Assembly (NCBI RefSeq): GCF_011386835.1 | Contig: NC_088804.1 | Location: forward strand, 33,405,549 to 33,469,548 | Reading direction: 5' to 3' | DNA from: Chrysemys picta bellii | Lineage: Eukaryota; Chordata; Testudines; Emydidae | DNA length: 64,000 bases | Part shown: positions 48,525-59,679 of the stretch, one piece after another | Layout: each line of letters opens with the position of its first letter | Position numbering within the stretch: position 1 is the first letter of the stretch | Notes under the pieces: model-generated | What the model was told of the DNA's origin: nothing | Database searches by the model: none | Seen by the model: the letters and a program-made list of their open reading frames with translations, nothing else | Translations under genes and position numbers: made by a program

Positions 48525-51500
48525 TAGAGTTGTACAATGTCCACAACTCAAGTCGTCTACAATATACTCCCTTTCCTAGGTGTAATAATTTGGTAAAACT
48601 ATGTCAAGGACCAAATTATAAATAGTTGTTTTAAAAGTCAGTATGTCATCTCAGGTACTTCCTGTAAATTAGACAACTATTCCCCCAAAGTCTTGGTCCC
48701 CCACACAATATCTTTCTCGAGCTCACAGTACTTTTAGTAAGTCTACTAACATAGAGGGACCAATCAAGAACTCAGGCATGTACTCCTATGAAGTTATCCA
48801 AAAAGTACATTCCAAGGGTTTTCATTATGACTGGTGGAGAATTTTTGTAGAAAGGGTGTGCTTTTCACAGAAAATTTGGACTTTTCATCCAAAAAAATGA
48901 ACACTGAAAATTATTTTGGCCCCAAATGGAAAAAAGTTTTCAGTTTTTTGACAATTTAAAAAAACATTTTCCATGGAAAAATTCCATTTTCCAACCAACT
49001 CTAATTTTACTCTGGATCCGTCAGCAGCCTAACAAATCCTTGGGAAGGGCCTTTGCATATGCTTTAAAGGCTGAAATGGTATAAAGGGGCCTTGGATCCC
49101 AGTGAGAGAGGATTCCCTTGGCACAAGAACTGTGGAAGACAGCCACAAGCCGGTCTTCTAAGGACCGCCTCACATGTAGGGGACATGCTGGGGTAGAGTA
49201 GGGAGTGGTAGGGACATGTTGGAAGCAGGACCACAGCAGGTAGACTGCAGATATCGTGGGCATAGGTGCCATCCCCTTTTTATTAAAACTTTTTTGAACT
49301 CCAGATATGTTATCTCTCTGGCTCACTACCATTCTATTGGGAATCATGCATTTCCCTGGGTGAATTTAGACGTGTCAGTTTCCTTGTCGTCTTATGGTCA
49401 GTTTCACTTTCTGGTATTCATGCACTGGCATAATGCTGTGGTGTATGGGATTCCGATGTTGCAGGGGATATTTAACATTTATGCTGATAATCCCAGCAGG
49501 GGGAGAAAACAAACTTGTTTATGACAATTAAGATTGTTAATTTAGGCTGGTATTTTCAAAAGTGTCTAAAGTGACTTAACAGGACACATGCTAGGGCTTG
49601 TGCTCCTTAAACCATGTAGGTGCTTTTGAAATCCTCATCCATTTATGCAACAAACTGAATAGAATGCAGTAAGGTTTCTTAATAAAGAAATAATATTTAC
49701 AAATTTCTGGAATTTCTAAGATGCCGTTGCTAAACCCTCTGCCTCTTATCCTCACCCACCATCCACCTGTGGCAATGCTCACCTCTCCTGTCTGCACACT
49801 GTGTTTATACAGTAGCTCCTAGAGGCCTGCTGACTTCTCTGCTGACCCCCTGGTTCTGTATGTACTTGGAAAAGCTTTGCTATTATTTTAACCTCTTGGG
49901 CAATCTTCCCTTTTGTTCTCCACTTTTGTCTTCCTTATCTTATTTGTACACTCTCTTATCTGCATTCTGCAATCTTTATCATTTTTTTTAGTTTAAGATG
50001 TTTTCTTTGCTTGCATTGTATTAGCATAATACATAACCTCTGGGCATAGGTTAATCAAGTATCTAATCTGTCACTACCTAGCCGGCCATAAGGGTATGTT
50101 GATATTTCAGAGAAAATTAACCTTCAGGTCTTGTTCTTTCCTAATTCTCAAACTCAGTTTCTAAGACCTCAAGCAGATTTCTTCCAACATTTATTGGTTC
50201 CAACATGTAGACACCTCCAGCATCCTCCCTAAGAGCTTGTTCACCCAAATCTTCTGTCCCACTACATGGAAAATATCTCATTTGATCCAGTCCTGGAGAA
50301 TAAATATAAAACTATTGCAAATTAAAAGGAAAACACAGTCAGTGGGAGTATTTTCCTGCCCCTTTGTAAAGGGCTGAGTTGTCTTTCTCTGCTGTATTTG
50401 CACAAGCCTGTCACTATAGGCAGTCTGATAGCCACATTCATGTATTAGCGGGTTCCATCAGTTTCCTTTCACAGCCAGGTGTTTCCTGGCAATACCTATT
50501 GTAATGAATGGTTGCCTGCTCCTTAGTCGGTGACACTTACTGTATGGCTCTCGGTTGGTTCTTTTGTCAGAACATAAACCGTTTCCATGCACTCTTTCTC
50601 ACACTGGCCAGCATCAACCTTCCTTTCCTTTCTCACCCACTCTGCCAGATAGTGATAGGCTCATCCTCCAGCAATCCACAAGCAGTGACTGCATTCTACA
50701 GGCAGGGCAGGATGCTTGCCAAATCAACATCATGACCAGCGGTGCACTATGAAACAAACAAGCACATTATTCCAAGTTTCAGCTTCCTCTTTCCTTTCAT
50801 GGTACGGTATCTGCTTAGTTCATCAAGGCAGAGAGCAACGTGCAGTCCAAAAATGAGTGCCAACTTCCTTCCAGTGCACATTAAAATTGAGTATCAGCTA
50901 TCTGCACTAAATTAACTCCCATCTATTGCATAGGCATTAACCGCTTTAATGCCTCTGGATGTACAGCATAGGGGGTGCTCTGTAAAATGGGACCCAGATG
51001 GCTTTAGTTTATACCACACATATTGCTGGGAAAGATATCCACGCATCCTGCCTCTTGCTCCATTGACAATAATGGATCTACCTTTAAAAAGGCGCCGTCT
51101 TTGAACTTGCACCTTGGGGATGGAAAGGAGGTTGAAGGAGGTGGGTAACAGAAAATCATTTAACTTCATCCATTTAGTATTTTCTGTCTTGACTACAAAA
51201 GACAGGCCAGTTACACCACCTTACATCAATGCAGTACAAAGGGGACTGAAAGCTGCTTAACACAGCAGCTGAGTGTTCACCTGTTATAAGGGAATTCCGG
51301 CACAGGTAGACAGCACTATACAACCTGCTCCATTCCCTACTGGCATAGGTGCTAGCTAGGACCAAGGAGAGGTGATTCTGGCCAGCAGAGCTGTAATTGC
51401 TAATACAGATTGGAGAAGCAATGAGACTGCTCTAACTTGCACTAGGGGTCAAGAATCCACAGTATTAGGGGAAGGTGGCAGAAAGCTAACTCTATTCAGT

Positions 51501-51865
51501 TCCCCATGTACATCAAGCGTTGTTCTGGCACACCTGGGGAATCTAGCCCCCTATCATTATAAGTAAAAAGAAATTGATTCCTCAAATAGCCATATCCAAT
51601 GGTAAAAACTAAATGTCACAATTCCTTTGGATGAAGTCCAACTGTATTAGATCTTGACTTTAACTTTACTAGCAAGTTACCTTATTCTGCTTTTTAACAG
51701 AATGTGTGTGTATAGTAACTGCATACAGTAGGAAATGGAACGTATTTTGGGGAAACTAATTAAGTTTTACATTAGTCCTTCTATTTTAATAGCATATTAA
51801 AATAAAAATCATACCTTCTGCCCAAAGAATAACAAATATTTGTGCAGCAGATGAACTGTAAATGT
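48525..51865. other. Largely unique noncoding sequence
   Basis: Only a palindromic fragment at about 49546-49636 is recognised. The longest frames (108 codons minus at 49021-49347, 102 plus at 49216-49524) overlap each other and have no domain. No gene supported. Confidence 0.35.
49546..49636. repeat. Fold-back fragment with TATTTTCAAAAG termini
   Basis: 'GGCTGGTATTTTCAAAAGTG' at the left and 'GTAGGTGCTTTTGAAATCC' at the right are inverted copies. Related to 8315 and 23600. Confidence 0.5.
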
Positions 51866-51874
51866 TGTCAAGCA

Positions 51875-52076
51875 CAGTGTGCAGTGTTGTTGGAGCTGTG
51901 TTGATCCCACGATATTAGAGAGGCAAGGTGGATGAGGTAATATCTGTTATTGAACCAACTTCTGTTGGTAAGAGAGACAAGCTTTCAAGCCACACAGAGC
52001 CTGAAAGTTTGTCTCTCTCACCAACAGAAGTTGGTCCAATAAAAGATATTACCTCACCCACTTTGTCTCTCTAACA
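51875..52076. mobile_element. Fold-back SINE, second family (GTGTTGATCCCA head)
   Basis: A 202 bp insertion flanked by TCAAGCA (51868-51874 and 52077-52083). After the head 'GGAGCTGTGTTGATCCCA', the arm 51911-51990 ('GAGGTAATATCTGTTATTG', 'CCAACTTCTGTTGGTAAGAG', 'ACAAGCTTTC') is followed by its inverted copy at 52001-52076. The arms are about 77 bp and show several mismatches, so it is older than the fold-back at 46976. Confidence 0.8.
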
Positions 52077-52335
52077 TCAAGCAAAATAAATATTCCAGCT
52101 GTAATTGTTATTGGAGATGGATGTTTATAAATATGGAAACACTAGAAAAAGTGATAATACAGAGCCAGACGCAATGGACTGAGAAAAGAATACAGTGGTC
52201 TGTGTAGTGGTAGTTTAAACAGGTTAAATAGTCAAGAGAATAGAGGGATAGAGCTGTATGGTGTTGTAGCAGTTTTCTTGTTCGTACAATGTTTGCAGCC
52301 CTTTCCTCTTCTCCCCATCTTTGCTTTGAGGCTCA

Positions 52336-52608
52336 GGGCTTATCTACACTACAGCTGCTGGTTGATTTAAGCTACACAAGTTGAGTTACGTTAGTAGTGT
52401 AACTCAAGTCAACGTAGCTTAGATCTACTTACCATGGGGTCCACACAGCGTTATGTTGATTGAAGATGCTCTCCCACCAACATTACTTCTGCCTCTCGTT
52501 GAGCTGGAGTGTAGAAATCAATGGGAGATTGCTCTGCCATTGATTGAGCATGTCTTCACTAGACCCGCTAAAACGATGCTGATTTAGCTCCGTAGTGAAG
52601 ACTAGCCC
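52336..52608. mobile_element. PIF/Harbinger-type MITE, copy 2
   Basis: A 273 bp element with GGGCTTATCTACACTAC at the left and GTAGTGAAGACTAGCCC at the right, inverted with few differences. TCA flanks both sides (52333-52335 and 52609-52611). Interior modules 'GTAACTCAAGTCAACGTAGC' and 'TTGATTGAGCATGTCTTCAC' parallel the element at 19618. Confidence 0.75.
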
Positions 52609-53114
52609 TCAGATTTGAACAGTGTGTCCAACTCTCAATATTTTGTTCACAGTATTATGATATTTCTTAAAGCTTGAGCTCACAGTTCACTCCCATGTCA
52701 CGATGTTTGCCAAATCAAAGACAAAAATGTCCTGATTAATTTCTGGCTCTTTCTGGTGGGTATGGTGTCTCACCAATGACCCCAATGTTTACTTCAGCAC
52801 CAATCTGAAATCCTCTAGGTACAAATTGGGCAAATTCAGTGAGAGCAGTGCTACCAGCCTCCTAATGGGTCCAGGTATCCATTGCATAATCAATATCAAG
52901 GTGTACTCTAAGGGCAGGTCTACACTACAGCCCTAAGTCGACCTATGTTAAGTTGGCTTACAGCCACCATGGGCTTCTCATCTCCATGAGCGGTGAGTGG
53001 GGAGCCTCTGGGCAGCAGCCCGGCTGGGAGTGGGGAGCTGAGTGGGCGCAGCCCAGCTGGGAGTGGGAAGCCAGGACAACTGGGCTCTAGCTGCCCGGCT
53101 TGCTTGTCAATTTC

Positions 53115-53342
53115 ATGGCTCCAGCATGGATGACACCAGCCCCCTGCACTCGCAGAAGAAATCTGTGTATTCCTGTTCTGAATAGTGGTCGTTACTGGGC
53201 CAGAATGTGGGCATCAATTGACATGCGGGTCAAGCGACCCAACTCATGCCCTCTCACATCTCTCCTGTCTAGAAAGACTGTTAGAATGGATGTCTTCCTG
53301 TCTCAGAGAATAGCATGGACATCATCCACTGCATGGAACTGA
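53115..53342 (+). pseudogene. Possible Harbinger Myb-like ORF start, decayed
   Basis: The ATGGCTCCAGCATGG start (peptide M-A-P-A-W) resembles the beginning of the Myb/SANT-like accessory protein of reptile Harbinger elements. Downstream codons do not keep that protein's helical pattern in a single frame. I propose it on position and start peptide only. Confidence 0.3.
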
Positions 53343-53384
53343 GAATAAGTATTTCCTCCCAACTCATTTTCTGTCAAGTGCATA

Positions 53385-53530
53385 TAGATTCCTAGGTCAC
53401 GAAGGGACTACTGTGATCATCTGTTCTGACCTCTTCTATGATACATGTCATAGAACTTCCCTAGAATAATTCCTTTTGAACTAGTGCCCTTTTTTTTTAA
53501 AGTCCAATCTTGATTTAAAAATTGCCAGTG
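53385..53530 (-). mobile_element. CR1 3'-terminal fragment, antisense
   Basis: 'AGATTCCTAGGTCACGAAGG' then 'ACTACTGTGATCATCTGTTC' and 'TGACCTCTTCTATGATACAT' is the antisense CR1 3' end, as at 9630 and 3880. It lies between the two Harbinger coding remnants. Confidence 0.75.
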
Positions 53531-53649
53531 ATGGGCTGAATTAGTCCAGCTTCACCTTCCACTCATTAGATCTTGAATATGTATTTGGCCTGCTAGAATT
53601 TGGCTTATGAAAATCAGAGCTTTTCTTATGTTTTTAGTTGCTCAGAACC

Positions 53650-53885
53650 CATGATGCTGTCATCAACGATGACAGTGTTGTGAATATGACAAATAATCAA
53701 TATGCCTCCAACATGAATTTCCCCATGCATATAATTGTGCAGCTGAAACCATGCTGCAGTTTGAGGAAACCAATAGTATTTCGAGTCTGATAGTTTCGGA
53801 ACACTGGCCTCCACTTTGCATGTGCTTCTCCAAAATCAGCAACCATGGCTTTCCCATACACATTGCATTGCAAATACAAATATTA
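53650..53885 (-). pseudogene. PIF/Harbinger transposase C-terminal remnant
   Basis: On the minus strand one frame (53846-53808) gives 'AMVADFGEAHAKWR', comparable with the family block R-M-V-x2-x-F-G-x-L-K-x-R-W-R. A second frame just after it (53814-53719) gives 'FPQTAAWFQLHNYMHGE', comparable with V-A-A-C-x-L-H-N-x-C-E-x-H-G-E. The spacing between the blocks (about 22 codons) agrees with the family, so one frameshift separates them. The catalytic D-D residues upstream are not identified. The frame is clearly inactive. Confidence 0.55.
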
Positions 53886-53940
53886 ACATTCAGCTGGCCT
53901 GATCTGGAGTCAGACAAATCAGCCCTGATGCTAACTTGAG

Positions 53941-54049
53941 AAGGGCCTGTCTTACTGTTCTGTGTTTGCACAGCAGCTAGCTCAATGGAGTTCTGGTCCA
54001 AGACTAGGGCTCCTAGGTGGAACAGTAATACAAATAAATAGTAATAATA
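53941..54049 (+). mobile_element. MIR-like SINE tail
   Basis: 'GGGCCTGTCTTACTGTTCTG', 'GCACAGCAGCTAGCTCAATG', 'GGCTCCTAGGTGGAACAGTA' and an AATA-rich end match the tail of 41721-41927. Confidence 0.65.
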
Positions 54050-54054
54050 TCTGC

Positions 54055-57000
54055 ACCCATAATTCACCAGCAGGTGCAAAAATTCTGAGACAGCAGGAGG
54101 CTGGCCTACAGCTAATCTGAAAATGTACCCCTGAATACTCAGTACAACTTCAGTCATTAGCTTCCAAAGTCACATATGAAGCAGCTAGATGTCAAATCAA
54201 TATGAAGACAGATAACTTCTTATCAGTAGGAACGGATACTGAGAAATAGCCTGAGTGTGATTGTATCACTTCATTAAGGAAGTTATCACAATTGATACCA
54301 TTATGGACACATTCTCATGTAGCTCAGAAAGAAGCAAAGGAGATAATTGCATGCTTTATAACTTCAGAATTCTCTGCACCAGTTAATTATATGGAATATT
54401 AAATCCACCTCAAAATAAACAAATACCATAATTACCATGAGCAATTTTTTAATTCAGCCTAATCAACCAACTTGACCTGGTGTAACCTAAACTGACATTA
54501 CAGTGCCTAAAATAGGTATTTAGGTGCCTCCTGAATTTAAAAATTGGGACCTTGATAAATTATGAAGAAAAAAGTTAAATGGCCAAATTACTTGTGTTTG
54601 AAAACCTGCTTTCCCTATTTTTACTGCATTCTTACTATCTATTCTACATACATCCGGGCACGCATGCCACACAAAATCCCACTGGAATTAATGGGACTTT
54701 GTATTTTAAGACAGGCATTATACTTCCATTGCATCCTATGGAGTCTGTAGGCCCAATAATATGCGACTGGATGAATTATGTCAATGCATAGTATTATCAA
54801 CATGCAAATCACTGCAAATCTAATGGACCTCCAAGTGTTGCAGGTCATATTACATCACGTTCACATGGGGCTGGGACCCTTTCAAAATGTTGGCAAGTCA
54901 GTCAATCATTCACTCGATTCATCTCTCTTTCTCTCTCAATGGCTCCATTTATTTTAACAAGCTTGTTCTGATTTGCCAAGTACCCAGTAGCCCCAAATAC
55001 CCATCCCATCAGAGGGTGCCTCCAAATTCAGATGCACACAAAACTAATTTGGCCCATCTTTTCTGAGGAGGTTTAATAGTCTCTTTCAGTATGGTCCATA
55101 TCACAATACTCCCTTTATTTTGTATTTTCCTTCTCACAGAGTAAATAAACCGAACTAATTAGGTTAAGGGATAACCATGAGTAATGTCACAGCTGCACTC
55201 AACAGTTCTCAGGAAGTAACTGTGGGATAGCTGAAGCATTTGGACGAGCACAGAAGCAAGTGATCGGCAATAACCTGCCATACATCAAAATAATAAAAGG
55301 AGACAGAATTTGGCAACGGTTATGATATTGCAATATTAACATGGATGGAGATATCCCAATATAAATATTTCAAAATGTTTTATAAATAATTTCTAAACAC
55401 AACAGGAATTGTACAGCACAGTTCTAAACAACACTAAGTTTAAGATGATCAAACCAGATGTAGAGTGGGAATATAAGGGAGTGGGGAATAAAGGAGAGAA
55501 AAAGGGTTTGCAGCTTAACAGGTCACTTTCAAACAAGCAGCATTGGTGCCAAATGGAGCTTTCTAATTACTTTTATTTTCCTGCTGAAATTGCAAGAGTG
55601 AAGCACAAAAAGCTGCACAGCGATGGGGTGATTCACATGTTTCTGGAATCTACAATCCATGCAGTCCCCTCCCTGGCACTATGGCTGTTGTCTGCTGAGT
55701 GAATTAGTGTTTAGTAGTTCCAGGCTGAACTCATTAAAAGAAGTAACAGATATTTTAGACTATGGAATTTTAGTGAGCGAAAACATAGCCCCTTTTGCTT
55801 TTCAGGCTGTTAAAACTAGCTGAAGTGATTGTTTTTTTTTTCACATTTGGTGTCTATAGAAAAGTGTTGCTTCACAAAGATGAATTGTGGTATCTGTAGC
55901 TTTACTATTTTCCCATACACATTCAAGGCCACATTTTTAAAAGGCCTCTGATCTGCACTAGCAAATTTAGTGTAAGTGCACACTTGTGGGCATGAAATGG
56001 GCACCCATGCAAGCAATGAATTGCTTGCGTGCTTTCAAAAGCACCCATAGGACACTTTGCATCTTCAACCACTCTGAAAAATCCAAAAAAACAGCTCTGC
56101 CCATCTCCCTCATCTATGGGTGTGTCCACACCTGGGCACTGCACAAGTTTCTGCTCCCACTCCACATGCCTCTGACCCATGTTGCCCTGCTTTCTTGGGA
56201 CGAGGCAGCTAGCTTTTTCCTCCTCTAGTATTGGGTCTCATCTTCGGGGACTGAGAAGTTTTCTTGAATTAGTATTTTGTCTTTTCAGAGGAAAACTTGG
56301 AACCATTCCCATCAATCCAGTTTGGCTTCATTTTCTGTAAGCCCACTAAAGCACAATAGAACCCACTGACCTCTCTTGCATGCCCCTGGGGCTTGCTACT
56401 TAAAATGTTCGGGGCACTCTGGAGTTCATGCCCCAGAGGCATAATCACAGACTGTGAAGTACCACGCACCATGAGAAGTAGGAGATCTATCAGAGAAGAG
56501 AGCAGGGTATTGCACAATCCCTCAAGGACACAATGAATAAATTAGAGGGGATCAGAACGCTGATGGGGATTGGAGACTGGGGAGGAAGGTTTGCTGGGCC
56601 TTAGAAATTTAGATTAACAGATTGAAAATCCCACCCTACGTGACTTTCACTGGAAGATGTGCTCCTGAATTACTTAGGCACTTTTGAAAATCCACAGAGC
56701 CTGGTTTTCCACTCTGTTTCATTGATTTTGCGCAAGCTATCACTTCACTGATTTCAGCGGAGTGATTCTGGTATAAAGTCAGTGTATCAGAGTGGGGTGA
56801 GCATCAGGTCTTTGAACTTTCACATGCTTTTCTAACCTAACCAGACTTCCCAAACCAGGAGTTTCATTCAGCGCTTTTTTAAATTCCAAAATGTTTTAAA
56901 AGAAGCTTCATAAGGAAACATTTCCTGCTTTTACTTTTTGAAATAAAACCATCACTCAGATTAGTTTCTCTGTAGGGTGACTCCCAGGATACAACTAGCG

Positions 57001-57900
57001 TCATGCTAGCCTAATTTGGTTGTATAAGTAGAATTTATATCATTTGTAGAGAAGAATTTTGTTAATTGTGCAAACTGAAGGATGGTTCATTTGCATCAAA
57101 CTCAATAAGCTAGCAAGAAAGCTCACGAACCTTGCCAGATATAAGGGGCTACTAGGACAGTAAGAAGAATTGGTTTAAGAAACCATTTATTTGATGAAAT
57201 TGGAGGAACCCCAACTTCATAAATCAATTCCCAAATTGCAGGAAAAAATATTACCTTTTAAATGCCCCTAATTGTTATTCATTATTCTAGGCCCTCTAAA
57301 CCTCACTAGAGTGGTTTATTGATGATGTAGTCTTCAAAGAACATTATTCAGGCAACGGAAAGAAAAAAATAAAAGAGTACTGCACCAGAATAATGAATTA
57401 CAGTGGATAACATCAAGAAGTTTTAGTTTGTTTGCTTTAGGCTAATTTAACAAATAGAATGATTTCTTTTTCCCCCTCTCCCTTTTTTTTTTTAAAGTAA
57501 GGTGGAAAGAAACAAAATTGTTTGAAGAAAAAGGGGCCTGTGTGTTCCAGGCAGAACTATTACATCTAATTCCCGTGGGTTAACCCTAGTAAAATCTAAT
57601 CCTGCTAATGATTAAAAAGGTCTCTTTAATCTGTATAGAACAGACCAAGGTTCTTTTGACATGGGAGTTCTGACAGAAGATTCTATGTTGCTATATTTTT
57701 TTTTCTGGGGGCCTAACATATAAGACATGAATTCATGATTCCACTGAAGTCAATGGGAGTTGACTTTAATAGGGTCAGAAATGAGATTTCATCCAAGGAC
57801 TCTAAACTGCAGTTTATCTGTCTGTAGTGAGTTCTACATGCAGAACCATGCCCCATTTAGTGAGGTACTTAAGCAGATGCCCAACTTCAAGCATGTAAGT
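54055..57900. other. Largely repeat-poor noncoding sequence
   Basis: Only palindromic scraps (for example TATTTAGGTGCCTCC at about 54519, and inverted pieces near 55925-56050) are recognised in 3.8 kb. Frames of up to 97 codons (55409-55702) show no domain. No gene supported. Confidence 0.35.
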
Positions 57901-57906
57901 AGTATA

Positions 57907-58017
57907 GGGTGACCAGATAGAAAGTGTGAACAGGGGCTGGGGATGAGGGGGTGTAATGGGTGCCTACATAAGAAAAAGCCCCAAATGTCTGGACTGTCCC
58001 TATAAAATCGGGACACC
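57907..58017. mobile_element. TA-flanked MITE (AGGGTGACCAGAT terminus), copy 1
   Basis: Starts after TA with GGGTGACCAGATAG. Its reverse complement follows the copy at 61765 ('CCCGATTTTATAGGGACAG'), so the two are in opposite orientation. The right terminus (CGGGACACC) has lost the final repeat. Confidence 0.7.
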
Positions 58018-58280
58018 TTAAAGTAGTACCATCCATTTCAGTAGACTACTCACTGAGTGAAATCCTGGATCCATTAAAGTCAATGGCAAAACTTTCAATC
58101 TAAAGGCAAGAAAGTTACAATTTGGAACAAGATGAGTTCTTTATAGCTGATTCCTTCACAGAATAGAAGGGAAAGAAGTGTGCTAGGCAAATATTAATCA
58201 AGAAGCCATACCTGGCATAACGGGTACAATGAAGGAAGAAACAAAGTCGGGGTGGAGAAGACAAAGGGATTGGTCTAGAG

Positions 58281-58592
58281 CAGGGGTAGGCAACTTATGG
58301 CATGCGTGCCGAAGGCGGCACACGAGCTGATTTTCAGTGGCACTCACACTGCCCGGGTTCTGGCCACTGGTGCGGGAGGCTCTGCATTTTAATTTAATTT
58401 TAAATGAAGCTTCTTAAACATTTTAAAAACCTTATTTACTTTACATACAACAATAGTTTAGTTATATATTATTGACTTACAGAAAGAGACCTTCTAAAAA
58501 CGTTAAAATGTTATTACTGGCACGCAAAACCTTAAATCAGAGTGAATAAATGAAGACTCGGCACACCACTTCTGAAAGGTTGCCGACCCCTG
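58281..58592. mobile_element. hAT MITE with perfect 8 bp duplication
   Basis: A 312 bp element from CAGGGGTAGGCAACTTATGG to GGTTGCCGACCCCTG, flanked by GTCTAGAG on both sides (58273-58280 and 58593-58600). The near-terminal 'GGCATGCGTGCC' and the AT-rich interior, which shows no coding remnant, differ from the GC-rich hairpin family at 7326, although the outer terminus is shared. Confidence 0.93.
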
Positions 58593-58690
58593 GTCTAGAG
58601 AAAAGTTGTATGAAGCATATATGGGTTGGAGAAGAGAGGAGGATAGAAATGTAAAGAAACAAGGTCTGAAATTGGGTTGTGTTTGTTTTG

Positions 58691-58900
58691 TTTGTATTAC
58701 AATATTGTCTTGGACCTCATTGTGCTAGGGCTGTACATATACATATTAAGAGACAGTCCCCATCCTGAAGAATTTATAATCTAAATAGGCAAGAGAGACA
58801 AAGGGTGGGAGGAAAACACTATCATTGTCTCTGTTTTACAGAGTGGGAACTAGACACAGAAGAAGCCCTTGGCAGAGCCAGGAACTGATCCCATGCCTTA
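58691..58900 (-). mobile_element. MIR-like SINE, antisense, with tail and core
   Basis: Reads from the tail 'CATTGTGCTAGGGCTGTACA' through 'ACAGTCCCCATCCTGAAG' to the core 'GTCTCTGTTTTACAGAGTGG', 'GCAGAGCCAGGAACTGATCC'. Together with 41721 it shows that tail and core belong to one element. Confidence 0.8.
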
Positions 58901-59029
58901 ACCAGAAGTCCATCCTTCCTCTTGAAAGAAAGAACAAGAACGGGTTGTTTCCTTTCATTTAGGGGATACTTTGATGGGGTAGGAAAGGAGGGAGCAGAGA
59001 GGGAAGGTGTTCTTGAACAGATTGTGAAT

Positions 59030-59675
59030 GTGTTGTTTAAGCTTGTCAGGACTAAGGCTTGGGCAGTCATGCCTGTTGGTCAGGTCTGGTGTCAGAGTCC
59101 AGGGACAAGGGGCCTATATCAAGGATCAGAACTGGGGCCATAGTCTAAGAGCAGTAGCCTGAGTTCAGGACTGGGATCAGCGTCCTAGTACCGATGCCAG
59201 GGGTCAGGAAGAGAGCCAGTGTTCAAGAGGCAAAGCCAGGGTGCATAGCCAGAGTCAGAGTTCAAGCACCAAAGCTTGGGGTCAAAGTCAAAGTTGAAGT
59301 ACCAAAGCCAGGGAGCAGGGGCAGTATCAGAATCCAAGTTCAAGGGCAGAAGCTGAGGGTCTGAGCCAGGGTCAGGAGGCCAAAGATCAAGTCAAGATGC
59401 AGGTTCAACACTTTAGCTAGCAAAGGAGACTACCTCATTGCATAGACACATCCTGGAATGTCTCCTGGGCCTAAATAGGGCACCTGGACCAATCAGGGAC
59501 CACAAGGGAAGCAATCCGTCCAGCTTTCTAAGGTGGTACTTCCAGTGGTGTTTATCTCCACAGGGTCTATGTGGTAATGCATGTAGGCCTACCATGGCTG
59601 CCCATGTGGAGGCACTGGCTGTCTGGCAGACCAGGTTCCAGTCCTGTCCCTGCCAGACCTTACAAAGCTACTAAG
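59030..59675. repeat. Dispersed repeat containing a degenerate minisatellite
   Basis: From about 59090 to 59405 short units of the type GGGTCAGAGTCCAAGTTCAA recur imperfectly (for example 'GCCAGAGTCAGAGTTCAAGC', 'TATCAGAATCCAAGTTCAAG', 'GCCAGGGTCAGGAGGCC'), with a spacing of roughly 20-30 bp. Less repetitive sequence follows up to about 59675. I believe the whole is one reptile interspersed repeat, but could not fix its class or its boundaries. Frames through it (60-81 codons) carry no domain. Confidence 0.5.
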
Positions 59676-59679
59676 AACC

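Larger units (their letters stand above)
52912..53945. mobile_element. Decayed PIF/Harbinger element with coding remnants
   Basis: Begins TAA followed by GGGCAGGTCTACACTAC, a Harbinger-like terminus after a TWA-type flank. It continues through a GC-rich stretch with two AGCCCGGCTGGGAGTGGG-like direct repeats (52998-53075). A plus-strand frame starting near 53115 and a minus-strand transposase remnant at 53650-53885 fit the two-gene plan of Harbinger elements (Myb-like protein plus DDE nuclease). A CR1 fragment (53385-53530) splits it. The right terminus was not found and may have been lost at the MIR tail. Confidence 0.5.

Noticed and set aside
49021..49524. Opposing frames of 108 and 102 codons
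   Set aside because: They overlap antisense to each other with no domain, so at most one could be real and neither has support.
53663..54157. Longest open frame in the window (164 codons, minus)
   Set aside because: It runs through a MIR tail and out of frame over the Harbinger transposase remnant, so it is a composite of transposon pieces.
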